DNA from: Chitinophaga sp. CF418
GTDB taxonomy: Bacteria > Bacteroidota > Bacteroidia > Chitinophagales > Chitinophagaceae
NCBI RefSeq assembly: GCF_900142925.1
Contig: NZ_FRCN01000007.1
Span: 405,758 to 469,757 of the forward strand
Direction: 5' to 3'
DNA: 64,000 bases
Below the pieces are notes generated by a model that ran no database searches, was not told where the DNA came from, and worked only from the letters and a program-made list of their open reading frames with translations. The translations under genes were made by a program, and so were the position numbers. Below are positions 52,193 through 62,800 of this stretch, one piece after another. Position 1 is the stretch's first letter. The number at the start of each line of letters is the position of its first letter.

Positions 52193-53905
52193 TCAGAAGG
52201 ACTGGAAATATTCTGCTATAGGTCCCAGTGTCAGTGCAGGGAAGAAGGCCAGTGCTGCGACAATCATGATCACAGCGTAGGTCATGATACCGAATGTAGC
52301 GGTATCTGTCTGCAAAGTACCTGCGGATTCAGGGATATATTTCTTCTTAGCCAGGATACCTGCGATGGCAACCGGGCCGATGATAGGAATAAAGCGGCCG
52401 AGTATCATCACTATGCCGGTGCTGATATTCCAGAATATATTATTGTCTGCTAAACCTTCAAAGCCGGAGCCGTTGTTGGCAGAGGAAGATGTATACTCAT
52501 ACAGCATTTCTGAGAATCCGTGATTTGACGGATTGTTGAGCCATGCACCGGGTTGTACTGACCATGCTATCTGCGGATGATGTGCCGCAAAGTATGCTGA
52601 CAGTGCAGTGCCAACCAGTACCAGAAACGGATGGAAGAGCGCAATGATAGCAGCGATCTTCATCTCACGGGCTTCTACTTTACGTCCCATGAATTCGGGC
52701 GTACGTCCTACCATTAGTCCGGAGATGAATACCGCGATGATGAGGAAGATAAAGTAGTTGAGCAGGCCCACGCCTTTACCACCATAGAAACAGTTCGTCA
52801 TCATACCCAACATCTGCATAGCGCCTGATAAAGGCATGGAACTATCGTGCATGGAGTTCACAGAACCCGTGGAGATGATCGTGGTCATTACCTGCCAGTA
52901 GGCTGAAGCTGGTACGCCTATGCGCACTTCTTTACCCTCCATGGCGGTGATATCTTTCAGACCCATATGACCCAGAAGCGGGTTGCCGCTTATTTCGGAG
53001 ATAAGGTTAGGTATCATTAAGGTAAGCATCCCTGCGGTCATTACGCCAAAGATGACATAGCCGAGTTTTCTTCTGCGGATAAAGAAACCGAATGCAAAGA
53101 TCAGCGCCATAGGCAGTATTACCTGTGAGACGATCTCTACCACGTTGGTAAAGTAGTTTGGATTTTCCAACGGGTGAGCGGAATTGGCGCCAAACCATCC
53201 ACCACCATTGGTACCAAGGTGTTTGATGGCGATCATACCGGCAGCAGGACCTCTGGAAACCTGTACGGAATCGCCCTGTACGGTCACAATACTGTCTTTC
53301 CCGTCAAAGCTGGCCGGAGTGCCGTTGAACGCCAGTATGGTGGCCATAATGATGCTCAGCGGGAGCAGTATACGGGTGATCGTTTTTGTGAAGAATACGA
53401 AGAAATTACCCAGTTTCTCAGTCGTTTTTTCGGCAAAGGCCCTGAACAGTACTGCTACTGCGGCAACGCCGGTAGCTGCAGATACGAATTGCAGGAAGGT
53501 GATAACAAAGAGCTGGGAAAAATAGGTAAGCCCGGATTCGCCTGAATAGTGCTGCAGGTTACAGTTCACCAGGAAGCTGATGGCTGTATTGAAGGCCAGA
53601 TCAGGCGTCATATCCGGGTTGCCGTCCGGATTGAGTGGGAGATGTGACTGGAACAGCAGGACGAAGAAGGCATATATCAGCCATACCAGGTTGATAGATA
53701 ACAAGGCCGCCAAGTGTTGCTTCCAGTTCATCTCTTTATGAGGATCTATCCCGCAGATGCGGTAGATAAAACGTTCCACAGGATTCAGGAAGTCGGTGAA
53801 GGTACGTTCGCCATGGAATACTTTTGAAATGTATTTACCCAGCGGGAACGCTATCACCAGTGTTATGATAAAGGTGAGAATAACACCTGTTATTTCGCTG
53901 TTCAT
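52193..53905 (-). CDS. kdpA: potassium-transporting ATPase subunit A (K+ channel subunit)
   Basis: 570 residues, about ten TM helices. All four selectivity-filter loops are visible: VNCNLQHYSGESGLTYFSQ, KHLGTNGGGWFGANSAHPLENP, STGSVNSMHDSSMP and SANNGSGFEGLADNN. KdpA binds and conducts K+ with micromolar affinity. Starts 17 bp after kdpF; kdpB follows after 83 bp. Confidence 0.98.
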   Translation of the reverse strand: MNSEITGVILTFIITLVIAFPLGKYISKVFHGERTFTDFLNPVERFIYRICGIDPHKEMNWKQHLAALLSINLVWLIYAFFVLLFQSHLPLNPDGNPDMTPDLAFNTAISFLVNCNLQHYSGESGLTYFSQLFVITFLQFVSAATGVAAVAVLFRAFAEKTTEKLGNFFVFFTKTITRILLPLSIIMATILAFNGTPASFDGKDSIVTVQGDSVQVSRGPAAGMIAIKHLGTNGGGWFGANSAHPLENPNYFTNVVEIVSQVILPMALIFAFGFFIRRRKLGYVIFGVMTAGMLTLMIPNLISEISGNPLLGHMGLKDITAMEGKEVRIGVPASAYWQVMTTIISTGSVNSMHDSSMPLSGAMQMLGMMTNCFYGGKGVGLLNYFIFLIIAVFISGLMVGRTPEFMGRKVEAREMKIAAIIALFHPFLVLVGTALSAYFAAHHPQIAWSVQPGAWLNNPSNHGFSEMLYEYTSSSANNGSGFEGLADNNIFWNISTGIVMILGRFIPIIGPVAIAGILAKKKYIPESAGTLQTDTATFGIMTYAVIMIVAALAFFPALTLGPIAEYFQSF

Positions 53906-53922
53906 TATTAATCGGTTTGAGA

Positions 53923-54003
53923 TCAGAATTTTTCAGGTTTCAGGAGAACATACACCAGGTAGATGAATACGAGGATGGATATTATTAGCAGTATTGTCAT
54001 CAT
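53923..54003 (-). CDS. kdpF: potassium-transporting ATPase subunit F
   Basis: 26-residue single-TM peptide (begins MMTILLIISILVFIYLVYVL, ends KPEKF), immediately upstream of kdpA. Length, single helix and the C-terminal LLKPEKF-like end are typical of KdpF, which stabilises the KdpFABC complex. A one-codon shorter form starting at 54000 is possible. Confidence 0.88.
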   Translation of the reverse strand: MMTILLIISILVFIYLVYVLLKPEKF

Positions 54004-54013
54004 AGTTATTCAA

Positions 54014-54097
54014 TTATATGTTTTCGAAGAAATCTATTGATTTATAAAAGAGATAAAAGCAAATAAGCATAATGAGCAGATAGATTGCGATAAGCAT
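54014..54097 (-). CDS. 27-residue single-TM peptide upstream of kdpF
   Basis: Frame starting MLIAIYLLIMLICFYLFYK and ending SIDFFENI. A hydrophobic helix with a polar C-terminus, the same build as KdpF but a different sequence. It lies 10 bp from kdpF and 24 bp after the operon's first gene, filling the gap. Not a recognised Kdp subunit; may be a second stabilising microprotein or a KdpF paralogue. Chance is possible at this size, but the position and clean TM argue for a gene. Confidence 0.55.
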   Translation of the reverse strand: MLIAIYLLIMLICFYLFYKSIDFFENI

Positions 54098-54121
54098 ATG
54101 AAGTGTTTTTTAAATGATAGA

Positions 54122-54481
54122 TTATACGCCTGGCTTCAGTACCTGCTGGATATAGAGGGAAAAGAGCACAGCCGGCATTACCCGCTGTATTTCCAGCCAC
54201 TCCTGGCGACTGCAGGAAAGTCTGAAACTCGAGAATGAAAAGATGAAAACATTTTCGATGGCAGTTTTCATCAGCTGGTTACCACGGTTGTAGATCTTTT
54301 CTGCAAGTACCATACAACGTTGTACCTGACGCAGCTGATGCTGTTGCAACATCCTGGCGGTATAGTTAGCCAATACCTTTACAGAGAGGTATGCGCTGCC
54401 AAAAACGGGTGCACATACTATTTCCTTTTGTATTTCTGGTATTTCATCCGCTATTTGAGCGGCGGCTTCATATTGGTTCAT
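54122..54481 (-). CDS. small protein heading the kdp operon, unknown function
   Basis: 119 residues from the ATG at 54481 (MNQYEAAAQIADEIPEIQ; three more codons are open upstream). Helix-rich and soluble: VKVLANYTARMLQQHQLRQVQRCMVLAEKIYNRG and TAIENVFIFSFSSFRLS. Looks like the DUF7674-type small proteins, as a tentative match. First gene of the kdp operon on the reverse strand, so likely involved in K+ homeostasis or operon control. Confidence 0.7.
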   Translation of the reverse strand: MNQYEAAAQIADEIPEIQKEIVCAPVFGSAYLSVKVLANYTARMLQQHQLRQVQRCMVLAEKIYNRGNQLMKTAIENVFIFSFSSFRLSCSRQEWLEIQRVMPAVLFSLYIQQVLKPGV

Positions 54482-54506
54482 AAAAATCAATTTACAGGGT
54501 AATAAA

Positions 54507-54522
54507 GGCGAATGGCATGCCT
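54507..54522 (-). promoter_or_regulatory. possible sigma-54 -24/-12 element of kdp operon
   Basis: Reverse-strand AGGCATGCCATTCGCC: GG, 10 bp, GC, with C and A after GG as in TGGCAC. Would start transcription about 15 nt before the first gene. Confidence 0.35.
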
Positions 54523-54623
54523 GGTCCTGGCATAAAACGGCAGTTTCGGCGGAAAACCGCTACTGGCAAGGAATTATAATTGCTGAGCATGAGTAGGGTG
54601 ATAAAAAAGGTCCTTTAAAACCC

Positions 54624-54636
54624 TCTCATTTTGAGA
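54624..54636. promoter_or_regulatory. palindrome TCTCA-TTT-TGAGA, candidate regulator site
   Basis: Identical to the site at 41488-41500. About 110 bp upstream of the kdp -24-like element and ~95 bp upstream of the DUF1223 one. Confidence 0.5.
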
Positions 54637-54805
54637 AAGGTTTATCAATTTGGATAAGACAGACTCCCCCCTGAATATTGGGCCCCCCGGTTGTCCGGTT
54701 CACCCCCTGATTTGCCCGACAGGCGCTTTGGCACTATGCGTTGTTCCGGATTTGTTGTCCATTTGTACTGTGATTGACAATTATTCAACGATTCAATTAA
54801 AACAC

Positions 54806-55606
54806 ATGAGACCAGTTAACATATTAATTATCACCACCGCTTTAACAGGCCTGCTTATCGGAATGGCCGCCTTTGTAAGCGTATCAAATGAAAGAGTAAT
54901 GAAAGATGTACAGAAAGCGAAGGATAGCAAGGGCTTCGCTGTTGTGGAGCTGTTCACCTCGGAAGGATGCTCCAGTTGTCCGCCGGCTGATGCGCTGTTG
55001 GAACGTATCCAGCAGGACAATGAGAATAAACAGATATATATCATGGCCTTCCATGTTGATTACTGGGATCACCAGGGTTGGAGAGACCGGTTCAGCGATC
55101 ATAGATACTCAGAAAGGCAACAGCAGTATGCCGGATGGTTTGGGCTGTCTACTGTTTATACACCCCAGGTGGTAATAAATGGCGAGAGGGAATTTGTTGG
55201 TTCAAATGCCGGCGCTATTGTCAAAGCGATCTCCAATGGTCTGGAAGATGGATCTACAGATAGTGTAAGTCTCCATGCAAAGATCGGAAAAGGCAAATTA
55301 TATATAGAACACGAAGTACCCGGCATACAAAAGGATGCGGAGTTAGTACTTGCGTTGGTGGAGAAAGAGGCACAGAGTAATGTAAAAGCTGGTGAAAATT
55401 CAGGCAGGAAGTTATCTCATGTACAGATAGTACGGCAGCTGGCAGTTGTTGATGCAAACAGTAGTAAAGAAGTTGAGATGAAGTTGCCGGAAGGCTTTAG
55501 TGAAAATGGCTGGGAGTTGATAGGGTTTGTGCAGCGTAATGCAGATGGTCATATCACAGCAGCTGGCAGAACCGGGTTTCAGTCAGCAGAAGATGCAGGT
55601 AAATAA
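54806..55606 (+). CDS. DUF1223 thioredoxin-like exported protein
   Basis: 266 residues from ATG 54806; earlier in-frame codons do not resemble protein. An N-terminal signal/anchor helix (ILIITTALTGLLIGMAAFVSV) precedes the DUF1223 domain: VVELFTSEGCSSCPPADALL with Cys55 and Cys58, FHVDYWDHQGWRDRFSDHRYS, then VYTPQVVINGEREFVGSN, which has the cis-Pro position of thioredoxin folds. Probably a periplasmic thiol protein; redox partner unknown. Followed 101 bp later by an Ohr-type peroxidase, consistent with an oxidative-stress pair. Confidence 0.9.
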   Translation: MRPVNILIITTALTGLLIGMAAFVSVSNERVMKDVQKAKDSKGFAVVELFTSEGCSSCPPADALLERIQQDNENKQIYIMAFHVDYWDHQGWRDRFSDHRYSERQQQYAGWFGLSTVYTPQVVINGEREFVGSNAGAIVKAISNGLEDGSTDSVSLHAKIGKGKLYIEHEVPGIQKDAELVLALVEKEAQSNVKAGENSGRKLSHVQIVRQLAVVDANSSKEVEMKLPEGFSENGWELIGFVQRNADGHITAAGRTGFQSAEDAGK

Positions 55607-55707
55607 TGCAAATCAGGAACTTTAGAAAATCAGATCAACTCATCGAAGCATTCGATGTAATTATAAAAGTAAACAGTAATAAAAAAAACAAACATAAAAT
55701 ACAGATC

Positions 55708-56154
55708 ATGGAAAACAATAACAATGGAGTGATCACTGCTCCCAGGATTGAAAAAGTATTATATACAGGTAAGACTCATACGACTGGCGGAAGAGAAGGA
55801 AAGTCAAGCAGCTCAGATGGTCGTTTAGATATCAGGTTATCTTCTCCGGGAAGCACAGACCCTGGTACTAATCCGGAACAGCTGTTTGCCGCAGGATGGT
55901 CAGCGTGTTTCATGGGGGCGATTGGCATCGCTGCAGCAAAATCGAAAGTAGCCTTGCCGACAGATTTCTATGTTGATGCAGAGGTGGATCTTGGTTTAAC
56001 AGGTGTTGCATACTTCCTGCAGGCCCGTCTTAATGTGCATTTGCCCGGACTGAGTACAGAAGTGGCAACAGCGCTTGTGGAAGCTGCGCATCAGACATGT
56101 CCGTATTCCAAAGCTATTCATGGAAATGTAAAGGTGGAGACTAACCTGATCTAA
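55708..56154 (+). CDS. OsmC/Ohr-family organic hydroperoxide reductase
   Basis: 148 residues from ATG 55708 (the upstream frame to 55606 is Lys/Asn-rich read-through). Ohr features: VLYTGKTHTTGGREG and NPEQLFAAGWSACFMGAIG with the peroxidatic Cys67, and HQTCPYSKAIHGN with resolving Cys131. Ohr reduces organic hydroperoxides using lipoyl donors. Probably cotranscribed with the DUF1223 gene. Terminator follows. Confidence 0.92.
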   Translation: MENNNNGVITAPRIEKVLYTGKTHTTGGREGKSSSSDGRLDIRLSSPGSTDPGTNPEQLFAAGWSACFMGAIGIAAAKSKVALPTDFYVDAEVDLGLTGVAYFLQARLNVHLPGLSTEVATALVEAAHQTCPYSKAIHGNVKVETNLI

Positions 56155-56222
56155 ATCGTACTATTTTTATCGAATGGGCTATCATATATATATCGTATAG
56201 GCCGGGTGATGTTGAATCAGAG

Positions 56223-56247
56223 CCATCTCATTTTTGAGATGGTTTTT
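56223..56247 (+). terminator. terminator after Ohr gene
   Basis: CCATCTCA (56223-56230), TTTT loop, TGAGATGG (56235-56242), then a T run. The arms contain TCTCA/TGAGA but with a 4-nt loop. Confidence 0.8.
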
Positions 56248-56497
56248 TATTTATAAGGCATATGGGCATTACGTAATTCTGATTTTTTTTCTCTTTTGGC
56301 GACTTTTTTTTCTGAGATGAGGGAGGCAGCGTACTTACAAGTTTTGAGTATTCGCTTATGTTGCCAATCAATTAATTAAAGAAGTAATACACTTAAAAAA
56401 CCGCCGCAATTCTACATTTCAGACAAAAGAAAATAACTGTTATCATGACATTTATGTATACTTTTTATAGTATTATTATTTAATATTACATCCGAAT

Positions 56498-56735
56498 TCG
56501 ATACTAAGAGACACAGTTTCTACAGAGAGAACCAGAGAGAACCAGAGAGAACAACACCATTATAGTACAGTGGCCATCGAAACTAAAAGACACAGTTTCT
56601 AAGAGAGAACCGCAGCGCATAGAGAATAGCACCATTTAGTACAGTGAAATTGAAACTAAGAAACACAGTTTCTAAAGAGAGAATAGTAGCGTATAGAGAA
56701 CAACTCTATCTCTATCTACTATTTAGTACAGTGGC
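56498..56735. repeat. ~75-bp tandem repeat, three units
   Basis: CACAGTTTCT starts at 56512, 56591 and 56664 (periods 79 and 73). Units carry GAAACT-N9-AGTTTC inverted repeats, AGAGAGAACC and TAGTACAGTG. Unit 1 has an internal triplication of CCAGAGAGAA. Confidence 0.85.
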
Positions 56736-56897
56736 ATTGATAGAGAACTGCAGCAGCTGAACGAATCAACAACAACATTTGAACGGAATTATAGCATGTG
56801 AATTGAACGGAAGCGTTAACATAAACCTGTATTCTATTAAATATTCTATACCCTTGAATTAAAAAAAACAGAGCCTATAGTGAAAACTCTACCTATT

Positions 56898-59800
56898 ATG
56901 GCGCGCGCGCATTTTATGCGGCTAGGCCTCATATTATTACTACTTACTGGTGGGCGCGTTTGGGCGACCCCCGAATGTCCGATTGTGACGGCAAGATTTC
57001 CTGTGGCAGATGGTACAACTGTTGATAATTCTGCAACAGGCTGGTACCTTGACGCATCAAAGGTAGCCAGCAGTGGCTATTTTGCCGTGAAATCAAATCG
57101 TCTACATGCGCAGGAACTGGGAGGAGAGGGGATCTGGTATTCCAAAGTGTTTTCTACCACCGGTTATACGGATTGGCAGACAGCAGTGAAGGTCTCATCA
57201 GAGGGTGATATGAACAGTTCTGAGTATGTGAAGATCTATTACAAAATAAATGGAGGGGCTGAGATATTGCTTGATCAGCGTACCGGCAATTTCGGTACGA
57301 TTGATTTTATATCACCTTTGTTAAATGGCAGTACTGTACAGCTGGTAGTAAAGATCTACAATTATAATAATGGAGGTTCTCAAACATCCAAGTATTATAT
57401 CGAAGAGTACAGAGTGTTTAAAGAGAAGGGGGCCTGCGCAGGTACTATACCGGTTACAGTAAGTGCTGGTAACAGCGGCGTATTGACATGTGCCAATCCA
57501 TCTATTACTTTATCTGCAGGTTCCAGTGCATCAAATGTTACTTACAGTTGGACGGGACCTAATAATTTTACTTCTACATCGGCAAATCCTTCAGTTAATA
57601 CAGCCGGTGTTTATACCGTTACAGGAACCAATTCATCTGGTTCCGGTTCTGCTACCATAACAGTGACAGAAAATAAAGTGGTGCCTGATCTTTCTGCGAC
57701 GGGTGGTACACTAGCCTGTGGTAGTAATGTTACGCTTAACGCCAGTTCTTCGGTGAGTAACGCGCAATACAGCTGGACAGGCCCCAGTGGTTATACCAGT
57801 ACAACACAAAATCCTACGGTCAGTACAGCTGGTACTTATACTGTGACTGTGAAGAATCCGGCTAACGGATGTGTCAACTCAAAAGCAGTATCGGTGACGT
57901 CAGGTACGGCGGCTGCTACCAATACATGGGTGGAAGATTTTACACTGTCCAACGGTACCAGTGTTGATAATGGTACTACTGCATGGTCGGTTACAACTAC
58001 TTCCGGCAGTACTTTTTCAGTGGCCAGTAATGAATTTAAAGTCAGCGGTATTGGTACCAGTAGTGAGGGCGTATGGACGTCTGGCTCCATCAACATTGCC
58101 GGTAAAACGAATGTAAGTATATCTATTAATACCCGGAGTGCTGTCAGTGGTAGTGCTGTTATGAATGATACCGGTACCTACATGGATTATATCAGGTTCT
58201 ACTATAAATTGAATGGTGGCGCCGAGGTGTTGTTTGCTGAAAAAAAATCGGCTATCAATAGTCATAGTACCACCAATTCTACTGTGTCTATAGCTGGTTT
58301 AAGTGGTTCTAACCTTCAGATTATTGTGAAGGCAAGGGCTTCCGGCTCTGACGAGTTTTATTACTTTGATAATGTAAAAGTAACAGCGGTAGATCCTTCA
58401 TTAACATTGACGACGGCGGTTAGTGGTCCTGTTACCTGTACGAGCAATGCAACGATCTCCGTAACCCCAAGTGGTACGGTTTCTTCTTATGCCTGGACGG
58501 GGCCTAACGGATTTACTTCGACGACACAGAATCCTACTGTAAGTGCAGGTGGAGAATATATCGTTACCGCAACACTGTCTTCAGGATGTACGGTATCGGC
58601 GCCTGTGACGGTAACAGAAAATAAAGCGGTGCCGGATATTACCGCGACAGGTGGTGCGTTGGCTTGTATGACGAGTGTAACGTTGAATGCAAGTTCTTCG
58701 GTACCGAATGTGTCATATAGCTGGACGGGACCTAATAATTTTACCAATACCTCCAAGAATCCTTCCGTGAGTGCTACAGGAACTTATACTGTCACTGTGA
58801 AGGATCCTGCCAATGGATGTACTGCTTCAGCATCTGTACAGGTATCTACAGGTACATCTGCTCCTGCTGCTTTCTGGCTGGAGGATTTTACGTTGGCGAA
58901 TGGTACTACAGTAGATAATGGTAGTACCGCCTGGACACTGGAAAGCACCGGTGCGGGTACTATTTCCGTGCAGAATAATGAGTTTAAAGTCACTTATGAC
59001 GCAGCGGCAGAGGCAAAATGGAGCTCAGGTGTAATTGATATTTCCGGCAAGAGTGATGTAGTGATAACTGCAGACCTGCGGAGTGAAACGCCGGGAAGCA
59101 GTGATGTGTTTGAAGATGATGATTACATCAGGGTATTCTATAAATTAAACGGCGGTGCTGAAGTGCAGGTGTATAACGATGCAGCGGGTATAGGAACGAG
59201 CACCAGTGGTACTGCGAGGATCAGTATTGCTTCTGCTGCATTGAACGGTAGTACGCTGCAGGTGATTATCAGGGCGAGGAACTCAAGTAATACCGAACGA
59301 TACTACTTTGATAATGTGAAACTGACGGGTGCTGATAAGGCAAGTTCCGGCAGCCTGACTGCAACGGCATCGGTATTGGATACGCTGACCTGTGCTAAAA
59401 CTTCTATAACCTTGTCTGGCGCTTCAAATGCCAGCGGGGCTTCTTACAGCTGGAGCGGTCCTGGTGACTTTACCTCACCCGCGCAGAATCCTGCAGTAAC
59501 TACTGCGGGTAATTATACATTGACCGTTACGGATCCTTCAACGGGTTGTACGGCAACGGCTACCGTCACTGTTATTGCAAATACCACCGCACCGGCTGTA
59601 TCTGCCAGTGTCAGTGGTCCGTTGGGTTGTTCAGCTTCAAGTGTAAACTTATCTGCCAGTTCTCAAACTGCGGGTGTTACTTATGCCTGGACTGGTCCTG
59701 GTGGGTTTACATCTGCACTACAGAATCCGGCGGTGAGTGTTGCGGGTGCTTATACTGTTACGGTGAAGGACCCTGTAAATGGATGTACTGCTTCAGCATC

Positions 59801-62800
59801 TGTACAGGTATCCGGAGGCACATCATCATCGACTCCTGCCGCTTTCTGGCTGGAGGACTTTACTTTGGCGAATGGCACTACTGTAGATAATGGTAGTACG
59901 GCCTGGAGCCTGGAAAGTACTGGTGCCGGTACTGTGTCAGTACAGAATAATGAGTTTAAAGTCACTTATGATGCAGCAGCGGAAGCGAAATGGAGTTCAG
60001 GCGTAATTGATATTTCCGGTAAGAGTGATGTAGTGATAACTGCAGACCTGAAAAGTGAAACACCTGGAAGCAGCGATGTGTTTGAAGATGATGACTACAT
60101 CAGGGTATTCTATAAATTGAATGGTGGCGCTGAGGTGCAGGTATATAATGATGCGGCGGGTATAGGTACGAGTACCAGTGGTACCGCGAAGATCAGTATT
60201 GCTTCTGCCGCATTGAACGGTAGTACGCTGCAGGTGATTATCAGAGCGAGGAACTCGAGTAATACCGAGCGATACTACTTCGATAACGTGAAACTGACGG
60301 GTGCGGACAGGTCCAGTTCCGGTGGCATAACTGCAACTGCATCCGTGACGGATTCGCTGACCTGTGCTAAAACTTCTGTGAACTTGTCCGGCGCTTCAAG
60401 TGCGGGCAATGTTACCTACGCATGGAGTGGTCCGGGTAACTTTACCTCAGCAGCACAGAATCCTTCGGTGACAGCTGGCGGTAATTATATACTGACTGTT
60501 TCGAATACTTCCGGCTGTACCGGAAAGGATACCGTGACAGTTATAGCTAATACCACGGTACCGACTGCGTCTGCAGGTGTAAGTGGTCCGCTGAGTTGTT
60601 CCGCATCCAGTGTAACCTTATCGGCAAGTTCCGAAACTGCGAATGTAACCTATGGCTGGACGGGTCCTAATGGGTTTACGTCTGCTTTACAGAATCCTGC
60701 AGTGAGTGTTGCAGGTACATATACATTAACAGTTACAGATCCTGCGAATGGTTGTAAGAATACAGCTACTACTACTGTAACCAGCCTGGGATCTGCCATT
60801 GCTACGTTGTGGTTAGAAGACTTTACACTGAATAATGGTACGACTGTAGATAATGGCAGCACTGCCTGGTCTGTACAGACTCCTTCCGGCAGCACTTTTG
60901 CTGTGTCCAACAATGAGTTCAAGATTAGTGGTCAGGGTACAAGCGGTGAAAGTGTATGGACATCGGGAGTAATTGACATTAGTGGTAAAACAGGGATAGG
61001 AATCTCTGCCAATGCAAGGAGTTCGGTAACCGGTGGTGCAGTGATGAATGAATCAGGCACTTATGCTGATTATCTGCGCTTCTATTATAAATTGAATGGT
61101 GGATCAGAGATGTTATATGCAGAGCGTAAGTCTGACATTAATGGTCATTCCACTACATATACTTATGTATCAGTAGCAGGTTTAAACGGCAACAGCCTTC
61201 AGCTGGTGATCCGCGCCAGGGCTACAGGTACAGATGAGTTCTACTATGTAGATAATGTGAAGGTGACGGGTACGCCTACGGGAGATCTTATTGCTACTGC
61301 AACTGTAAAGGATACGCTGACCTGTGCCAGAACTTCGGTTACACTGTCAGGTAGTTCGAACGTAAGTAGTGTAAGTTATAGCTGGAGTGGTCCGGGTAAC
61401 TTTACTTCTGCTTCGCAGAATCCTGTAGTGACAGCTGCCGGTAATTATATATTGACTGTTACGAATTCTTCAACAGGTTGTACCGCGAAGGATACCGTGA
61501 CTGTTATTGCAAATACTGCGGTACCGACTGCCAATGCTGGTGTAAGTGGTCCGCTGAGTTGTGGAGCAACCAGTGTAACGTTGTCCGCAAGCTCTGAAAC
61601 TGCAGGTGTAACTTATGGCTGGACGGGTCCTAATGGCTTTACGTCTGCACAGCAAAATCCTGTGGTGAGTGTTGCCGGTACATATACCCTGACTGTTACA
61701 GATCCTGTGAATGGGTGTAAGAATACCGCTACGGTTACTGTAACGAGTCTGGGATCCACGATTGCTACACTGTGGTTAGAGGACTTCGCACTGAATAATG
61801 GCACCACTGTTGATAACGGCAGTACGGCATGGTCTACACAGACTCCTTCCGGCAGTACTTTTGCGGTGTCCAACAACGAGTTCAAGATAAGTGGTCAGGG
61901 TACAACTGGTGAAAGTGTATGGACATCGGGAGTGATTGACATCAGTGGTAAAACCGGAGTAGGTATTTCTGCTAATGCAAGAAGTTCGGTGACCGGTGGT
62001 GCTGTGATGAATGAATCTGGAATCTATGCTGATTATCTTCGTTTCTATTATAAATTGAATGGCGGATCGGAGGTGTTGTATGCAGAGCGTAAGTCTGATA
62101 TCAATGGTCATTCAACTACTTATACTTATGTATCTGTAGCTGGTTTAAGCGGTAACAGTCTTCAGCTGGTGATCCGTGCCAGGGCTACAGGTACCGATGA
62201 GTTCTACTACGTAGATAATGTGAAGGTGACTGGTACGCCTACAGGTACGCTGACTGCCAATGCTACAGTAAGCGATACACTTACCTGTGCCAGACCTTCA
62301 GTTACATTATCAGGTAGTTCAAATACCAGTGATGTTACTTATAGCTGGAGTGGCCCGTCAGGGTTTACTTCAAATGCGCAGAATCCTGCCGTGACGGCGC
62401 CTGGTAATTATATACTGACTGTTACGAATTCTTCAACAGGTTGTACCGGGAAGGACACTGTAACAGTTATTCAAAACAATTTTTCACCAGGAGCAACTGC
62501 AGAAGTGAGCGGTCCTCTGACCTGTGGATCTCCTACAGTTGTATTGTCTGGTAATTCTGCTACATCAAATGTTAGCTATAGCTGGTCCGGACCAGGTAAT
62601 TTCTCATCTGCTTTGCAGAATCCGGGAGTAAGTGTTGCGGGAACGTATACCTTAACTGTCAGAAACGCTGTAAATGGTTGTACAAGCACAGCTTCTGTCA
62701 CCGTACAGCAAAGCATAGATAAGCCGAACCTGACGGTAACACAACCTGGAGCCTTGACTTGTACAAATACGTCAGTGAATTTGACTGCGGCTTCTTCGAC

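Larger units (their letters stand above)
54482..54805. other. divergent regulatory region of kdp operon and DUF1223 gene
   Basis: 324 bp, no gene believed. Holds a TCTCA-N3-TGAGA palindrome (54624-54636), a sigma-54-like element facing kdp (54507-54522, reverse) and a weaker one facing the DUF1223 gene (TTTGGCACTATGCGTTGTT, about 54728-54745). Confidence 0.6.
56155..56897. other. long repeat-rich region before the giant surface-protein gene
   Basis: 743 bp without a gene. Holds the Ohr terminator, AT-rich DNA, and the three-unit tandem repeat at 56498-56735. Confidence 0.65.

Noticed and set aside
54540..54565. Forward TGGCAAGG...ATTGCTG as a sigma-54 promoter
   Set aside because: The gap between GG and GC is about five bases too long and it points away from the kdp operon.
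56223..56242. TCTCA/TGAGA pair as a fourth regulator site
   Set aside because: Spacer is 4 nt, arms extend to 8 bp and a T run follows, so it is better explained as the Ohr terminator.
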